A DNA stretch of 10,614 nt from Stenotrophomonas maltophilia. Lineage in GTDB: Bacteria; Pseudomonadota; Gammaproteobacteria; Xanthomonadales; Xanthomonadaceae. A model generated the notes under the pieces. It worked only from the letters and a program-made list of their open reading frames with translations, was not told the origin of the DNA and searched no databases. Below are positions 8,201-10,614 of this stretch, piece after piece. The stretch is taken from contig DGIP01000140.1 in assembly GCA_002386405.1 (NCBI GenBank), positions 1 through 10,614 on the forward strand, in the 5' to 3' direction. The position numbers and the translations under genes are program-made. Every line of letters starts with the position of its first letter. Position 1 is the first letter of the stretch.

Positions 8201-9062
8201 CGATGCAGGCAACACCGGCTTCTCCAGCCTGATGGCGTGGCAGGCCACCGGCGACAAGAAGTACCTGGAAGCGCTGCACGCCGATGGCATCCAGGCCAAG
8301 GCGCAGCGCGAGTACATGAACACCGAAGGCCACTGGTGGTCGGACCGGGTGGAAGCACCGAGCGAGTTCCTGCAGCGGGCGCGGCTGGGCGGGATCGCGC
8401 TCAAGCGCAACCAGAGCTGGCCGGGGCATACGGTGAGCTGGCGCTTCGCCCAGCCCGATGCGGCCGAACAGGTGGCGCTGCTGGTGCATGCACCGTCCAC
8501 GGAGCGCTTCAAGGTGATTGCGTACAACACCGGCAAGCGCGCGGTGGATGCGCAGATGAGCACGTGGAACGTCACTGCCGGGACCTGGCGGATGACCAGC
8601 GGGGTCGACCGGGAGGGGGATGACCGGATCGATGGCAAGGCAGACGTGCGCGAGGTAACGCTGGAGCGCAGTGCATCCGTGCCACTGCGGTTCGCGCCCG
8701 GGCAGGCGCAGGTGGTGGAGTTCGAGCTGATCCAGCCGGGCACGCCGGTGGAGCAGCGGCCGGACCTGGGAGTGGGCCGCGGCGATGTGCGCGTAGATGG
8801 CCGCCAGGTGCACGTGACCGTGCACAGCCTGGGGCATGTGGGCACGCCGTTGGGGACGGCGGTGCTCGAGGATGCGGGCGGGCGCGAGCTGGCGCGGATC
8901 GAGATTCCAGCGATGGCAGCGCCCACCGACCTGATGCCGAAGACCACCACGGTGGGATTGCCGCTGCCTGCGGGTAACCGCAGCGGGTTGAAGGTGCGGG
9001 TGATGCTGGCCGATGGCGGCGCCGAAGTGACCCAGCTCAACAACGTGGTGGCGGTCGAGTAA
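5235..9062 (+). CDS. Large secreted LamG/CARDB multidomain protein, candidate polysaccharide-degrading enzyme
   Basis: The 1275-residue exported protein has no family I can name with confidence. A signal peptide covers residues 1-37 (hydrophobic AIALALMLMAGA, cleavage after SSAQA). Residues 40-250 look like a concanavalin-A/LamG jellyroll (RGTLGFYWRP, WQHIAFGWDENHGVRLYVDGKEV, VDEIRVYDQ). Residues 285-430 are beta-rich and tryptophan-rich, perhaps carbohydrate-binding. From about 620 to 1060 the protein is helical, suggesting an alpha/alpha toroid as in many polysaccharide lyases and hydrolases. Its motifs are GDFGGGISDDTDL (733-745), DELHAYEEG (789-797), an aromatic segment around W844 and W856-W858, NNGSGGGDVMHT (924-935) and HWWSDR (1033-1038). 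A beta-sandwich (1065-1170) and a CARDB-like domain (1176-1275, ending EVTQLNNVV) follow. AAAGGAAAGG precedes the ATG at 5235; the longer open frame upstream overlaps the receptor and lacks a signal. Position after the receptor and opposite kdgK-eda suggests action on a uronate-containing glycan. Enzyme activity is inference. Confidence 0.85.
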   Translation: MLLCVEGGIPRAGQRPALPKAIALALMLMAGASSAQAAPQLLFHVSADKGFTADTAHGDAIPNFQDKVKRVPDGAHGAAIQWEDDGVLSWNAPGNIQAQRGTLGFYWRPRYAVGEAPFVIFRVGYADHSSWDMAWLRIDWNGHGFDAFVTDANLARTRVSFKLDQNPSPQQWQHIAFGWDENHGVRLYVDGKEVARQETTADYDAALDQLGLAGRVMAPYQVQSRYNFLRGSDVDEIRVYDQLLDSAGMAALAANKAPTTAVADTAAMRAWNHRFGWESAAPPALTSPTTRIRKIEFADSKDHKQWMWKATDGIAETTWPGVYNRSRLPGRNDYFQLPDWNTYVEGGQQLDLTLPAGETVNRIEVRGAAFGSLSHSNGDGAATTLLQRPQGVVRSVDDIPAQTGGVLHFRNTAQETPIQEIWAYQVSDAAEPEGTVKQRYRVDSQALPDYLNITTLREYIDGRYPAAERSTVMALPKGAGSRRRGADTLPANPLPIVHVLVPSGVGDAPAAQPLIRSWAHSWENMYDGLDGVAIDLPALDLPAARDGLIPLNIRIKDPIWPARDMIDVSVSVKPNEKRTLWLDLRDRILTADSLWISVASGAPGFNAASLDGAEIRMVYKARAEAKKEHVADRFNQARDNWGFLVEEHTTSKRQRLYARVYADLSDLLRVDPDHELGRLYWNYISYNSQGKPPFTQPEAPKGVPLWAFRQTEDLKYVRRFVDWWIDNRQIAYGDFGGGISDDTDLTQQWPGLALMGVEPDRLNSSLTALSDAVYRNGMFSNGLSTIETDELHAYEEGINANSAMLYLNWGDPLTVERLMETVKAFDARIILPNPQGHLLFSSNWFGGNKVYREPNWQWQKPYSFPALHPAFLMGQYNADPTGRKLVTGLADSYLAHAYTDDKGRWALPNEINWATGKVRGGELNNGSGGGDVMHTFWAAWRWSGDDKYLKALDYRVERGGPGALANLGENYVEVLGKAAAWNPTLVADADAGNTGFSSLMAWQATGDKKYLEALHADGIQAKAQREYMNTEGHWWSDRVEAPSEFLQRARLGGIALKRNQSWPGHTVSWRFAQPDAAEQVALLVHAPSTERFKVIAYNTGKRAVDAQMSTWNVTAGTWRMTSGVDREGDDRIDGKADVREVTLERSASVPLRFAPGQAQVVEFELIQPGTPVEQRPDLGVGRGDVRVDGRQVHVTVHSLGHVGTPLGTAVLEDAGGRELARIEIPAMAAPTDLMPKTTTVGLPLPAGNRSGLKVRVMLADGGAEVTQLNNVVAVE

Positions 9063-9117
9063 CCGCGAACGGCGTGGCTCCGGTTTGGGTCATGCCGTTT
9101 CCGCGCTGCTACACGCC

Positions 9118-9214
9118 ATCGGCGGTCGATAGGATGCGACCCTACCGATGCATGCCCGACGCTGCTGGGGACCGTCGCGGCCCCGGTAGGGTCGCATCCC
9201 AATCGACTGCCGGT
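9118..9214. repeat. Long inverted repeat in the convergent spacer (REP-like / bidirectional terminator)
   Basis: GGATGCGACCCTACCG (9132-9147) is a perfect 16-bp inverted match of CGGTAGGGTCGCATCC (9184-9199). Outside a 1-versus-2-nt bulge, GTCGAT (9125-9130) pairs with ATCGAC (9202-9207), and seven further positions (9118-9124 with 9208-9214) pair with two G-U wobbles. Each arm is therefore about 30 nt around a 36-nt loop that holds a smaller CGACG/CGTCG stem. The spacer separates two convergent genes (stops at 9062 and 9259), so the element may stop transcription from both sides. The GTAG in the right arm recalls GTAG-headed REP repeats of Stenotrophomonas, but the match is too loose for an assignment. 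Nothing else is visible in this 196-bp gap. Confidence 0.65.
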
Positions 9215-9258
9215 ATCGACCGAACGTGCGATGGCGGCATGACCTGAAACAAACGCCG

Positions 9259-10098
9259 CTAAAACGTCACAGACCCCTCAACACACGTCACGCACGCACC
9301 CCCGATCCACAACGCCTCTCCCGCCCGTTCCACCTGGACGCGCCCGGCGCGACCCAACACCGTGCCCTGGCTGATCACATACCGGTCAGGCGCGGCACCG
9401 TCGCGCAACAACCACCGCGCGATGCCCGCATTGAGGCTCCCGGTCACCGGATCCTCCGGCGCGGCCTCGCCCGCAATGAACGCGCGCGACTCAAACTGCG
9501 CATCCACTGCGTCGCCTTCGCCACACGCGGCGAACACGCCCACCATCAACCCATCCAACGCGGCGTAGTCCGGCCGCACCGCCAACACGGCCGCGCGGCT
9601 GCGCAACCGCAACGCCAACCACGGCGGGCCGTTATCCACCCACTGCGCATCGACCAGGTCATCGACGGCCACCCCCAATCCCGCCCGCACCCGCTCGCAT
9701 AACGCCGGGTCCAACGGCCCCTCCCGCCGCAACGGCGGCGCCTCGAACGCCAGCCCGGCCGCATCGCGGCGGATCCGCACCAACCCGATCCCGCACTCCT
9801 GCACGATTTCCCCGCCTTGCGGCCCGCCGCCATTGGCCAGCCACGCATGGCAGCTGCCCAACGTGGGATGTCCGGCAAACGGCAGCTCCCCCAGCGTGGT
9901 GAAGATCCGCACGCGGTAATCGGCACGCGGGTCGCTCGGCTTCGATACGAACGTGGTCTCGCTCAGGTTGGTCCAGCGCGCAAAGGCGGCCATGCGCGCA
10001 TCGCTCATCCCATCGGCATCAAGCACCACGGCCAGTGGATTGCCCAGCAGCGGATCGGTACTGAAGACATTGACCTGGAGGAAGGGGTGGGAAGTCAC
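9259..10098 (-). CDS. PhzF family isomerase/epimerase-like protein
   Basis: A member of the phenazine-biosynthesis PhzF family, cytoplasmic proteins with two similar diaminopimelate-epimerase-like halves. With the GTG start it has 279 residues, the usual length. Visible signatures are VNVFSTDPLLGNPLAVV (9-25), NLSETTFV with the family's catalytic Glu at 47, PFAGHPTLGS (73-82) and EDPVTGSLN (215-223). I chose the GTG at 10098 because AAGGAA lies 9 nt upstream and the protein then begins TSHPFLQVNVF, close to the family start. The ATG at 10131 would add 11 residues (SPHPAKEPQP region) with a weak site. Real PhzF isomerises 2,3-dihydro-3-hydroxyanthranilate, but no other phenazine gene is in view. 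Most stand-alone homologues have unknown substrates, so phenazine synthesis should not be assumed. It is convergent with the preceding gene and probably unrelated to the uronate locus. Confidence 0.9.
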   Translation of the reverse strand: MTSHPFLQVNVFSTDPLLGNPLAVVLDADGMSDARMAAFARWTNLSETTFVSKPSDPRADYRVRIFTTLGELPFAGHPTLGSCHAWLANGGGPQGGEIVQECGIGLVRIRRDAAGLAFEAPPLRREGPLDPALCERVRAGLGVAVDDLVDAQWVDNGPPWLALRLRSRAAVLAVRPDYAALDGLMVGVFAACGEGDAVDAQFESRAFIAGEAAPEDPVTGSLNAGIARWLLRDGAAPDRYVISQGTVLGRAGRVQVERAGEALWIGGACVTCVEGSVTF

Positions 10099-10263
10099 GG
10101 GCTGCGGTTCCTTGGCGGGATGTGGCGACATGCAGGCATCTTGGCGGTGAACCCCGCATCAAATCTAGGAGCATCTTCAACGCACCACCCCAATGGCCGC
10201 AGATAGCATCGAGTCGCCATCGCCACGCCGATGCATAGCGCCTTACTTCTTGGGGATACACCT
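10099..10263. other. Divergent intergenic region upstream of phzF-like and the next gene
   Basis: This 165-bp region must hold promoters for two divergent genes. I see no convincing -35/-10 pair, repeat or operator in it. A GGGGA at 10252-10256 is the likely ribosome binding site of the gene starting at 10264. Confidence 0.4.
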
Positions 10264-10614
10264 ATGAACACCAACCTTGCCGCCATCGAGGAGGCGGTGC
10301 GATCCGAGGCACGTCCGCGTCCACAGCCCGAGGTTTTCGGGGTATCGCACGGTTGGCGGGTGCGGGAGTACCAGGACGGCGGTGTGGACCACGTTGAAGT
10401 GCGCGATGGCACCGGGCGCGTCCAGCTGGTCATCGCGTATGCGGCCGGCGTCTTCTGGGCGTTGCACGTAGGCTTTCCTACGGCGCGGGTGTCGTTGCCG
10501 AACTGGCGGTTGAAGCTGCCCGAAGACGCCAGGTCCACAAAGGTCTACGCCGGCACCAGTTTCTCCCTGACCCGCTTCAGCAAAGGCGACGAAGCCGTCT
10601 GGTGCATCCAACCC
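10264..10614 (+). CDS. Hypothetical protein, 5' part only (runs off the window)
   Basis: An open frame starts at ATG 10264, with GGGGA 7 nt upstream, and continues for 117 codons to the window edge without a stop, so the C-terminus is missing. It begins MNTNLAAIEEAVRSEARPRP. The visible part is soluble, with no signal peptide or membrane helix. It alternates charged and hydrophobic stretches (GWRVREYQDGGVDHVEVRDG, then VQLVIAYAAGVFWALHVG) typical of a small alpha/beta or beta-rich domain. Third codon positions are mostly G or C, which favours this frame over two open frames on the opposite strand. I do not recognise the family. It is divergent from the phzF-like gene and nothing nearby suggests its role. 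Confidence 0.7.
   Translation, partial: MNTNLAAIEEAVRSEARPRPQPEVFGVSHGWRVREYQDGGVDHVEVRDGTGRVQLVIAYAAGVFWALHVGFPTARVSLPNWRLKLPEDARSTKVYAGTSFSLTRFSKGDEAVWCIQP

Noticed and set aside
5286..8837. 1183-codon open frame on the minus strand across the LamG-protein gene
   Set aside because: Same cause: antisense to a well-supported coding frame, with low-complexity His/Arg/Gln/Val composition and no start signal or domain.
9259..10131. Phenazine biosynthesis as the role of the PhzF-like gene
   Set aside because: No other phz gene is in the window, and stand-alone PhzF-family members commonly have other, mostly unknown, substrates.
10095..10611. Two minus-strand open frames opposite the last gene
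   Set aside because: They lack family features and good start signals. The plus-strand frame from 10264 has a ribosome site, stays open to the edge and has the expected third-position GC.
1..10614. tRNA, rRNA, CRISPR array, insertion sequence or prophage genes
   Set aside because: I looked for cloverleaf-like sequences, regularly spaced repeats and transposase or integrase motifs and found none.

Overview
The window is GC-rich, with strong G/C preference at third codon positions. Its protein content (a large TIGR01782-type TonB-dependent receptor, a KDG kinase, an Entner-Doudoroff aldolase, a PhzF-family protein) fits a gammaproteobacterium of the Xanthomonadaceae. Stenotrophomonas, Xanthomonas or a close relative is the likeliest source; the genus is inferred from style, not from a marker gene.

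Layout. On the minus strand, from 2060 down to 30, lies a tightly packed operon: 2-keto-3-deoxygluconate kinase (kdgK), KDPG aldolase (eda, overlapping kdgK by 14 bp) and a small four-helix membrane protein of unknown function, coupled to eda. A 274-bp divergent control region (2061-2334) separates it from a plus-strand pair: a 919-residue outer-membrane TonB-dependent receptor (2335-5094) and a 1275-residue secreted multidomain protein (5235-9062). That protein has a LamG-like N-terminus, a helical core with conserved-looking acidic motifs and a CARDB-like C-terminus. A convergent spacer with a long inverted repeat (9063-9258) follows, then a minus-strand PhzF-family isomerase-like gene (9259-10098). 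The 5' part of an unrecognised plus-strand gene (10264 to the window edge) ends the window.

How it works together. The first five genes read as a polysaccharide-utilisation (CUT-type) locus for a uronic-acid-containing glycan. The secreted protein would bind or cleave the polymer, the TonB-dependent receptor would import oligomers, and kdgK plus eda would turn the resulting 2-keto-3-deoxygluconate into pyruvate and glyceraldehyde-3-phosphate. The inner-membrane transporter, the enzymes between unsaturated uronate and KDG, and the regulator are not in the window.

The best evidence that the two divergent transcripts form one regulon is in the control region. A 17-bp semi-palindromic motif occurs twice, 147 bp apart, each copy exactly 55 bp from the start codon it faces. 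One copy overlaps a good predicted -10 box for kdgK. The most promising undescribed element is the 1275-residue protein, which I could not place in any enzyme family I recognise and which may be a new polysaccharide lyase or hydrolase.
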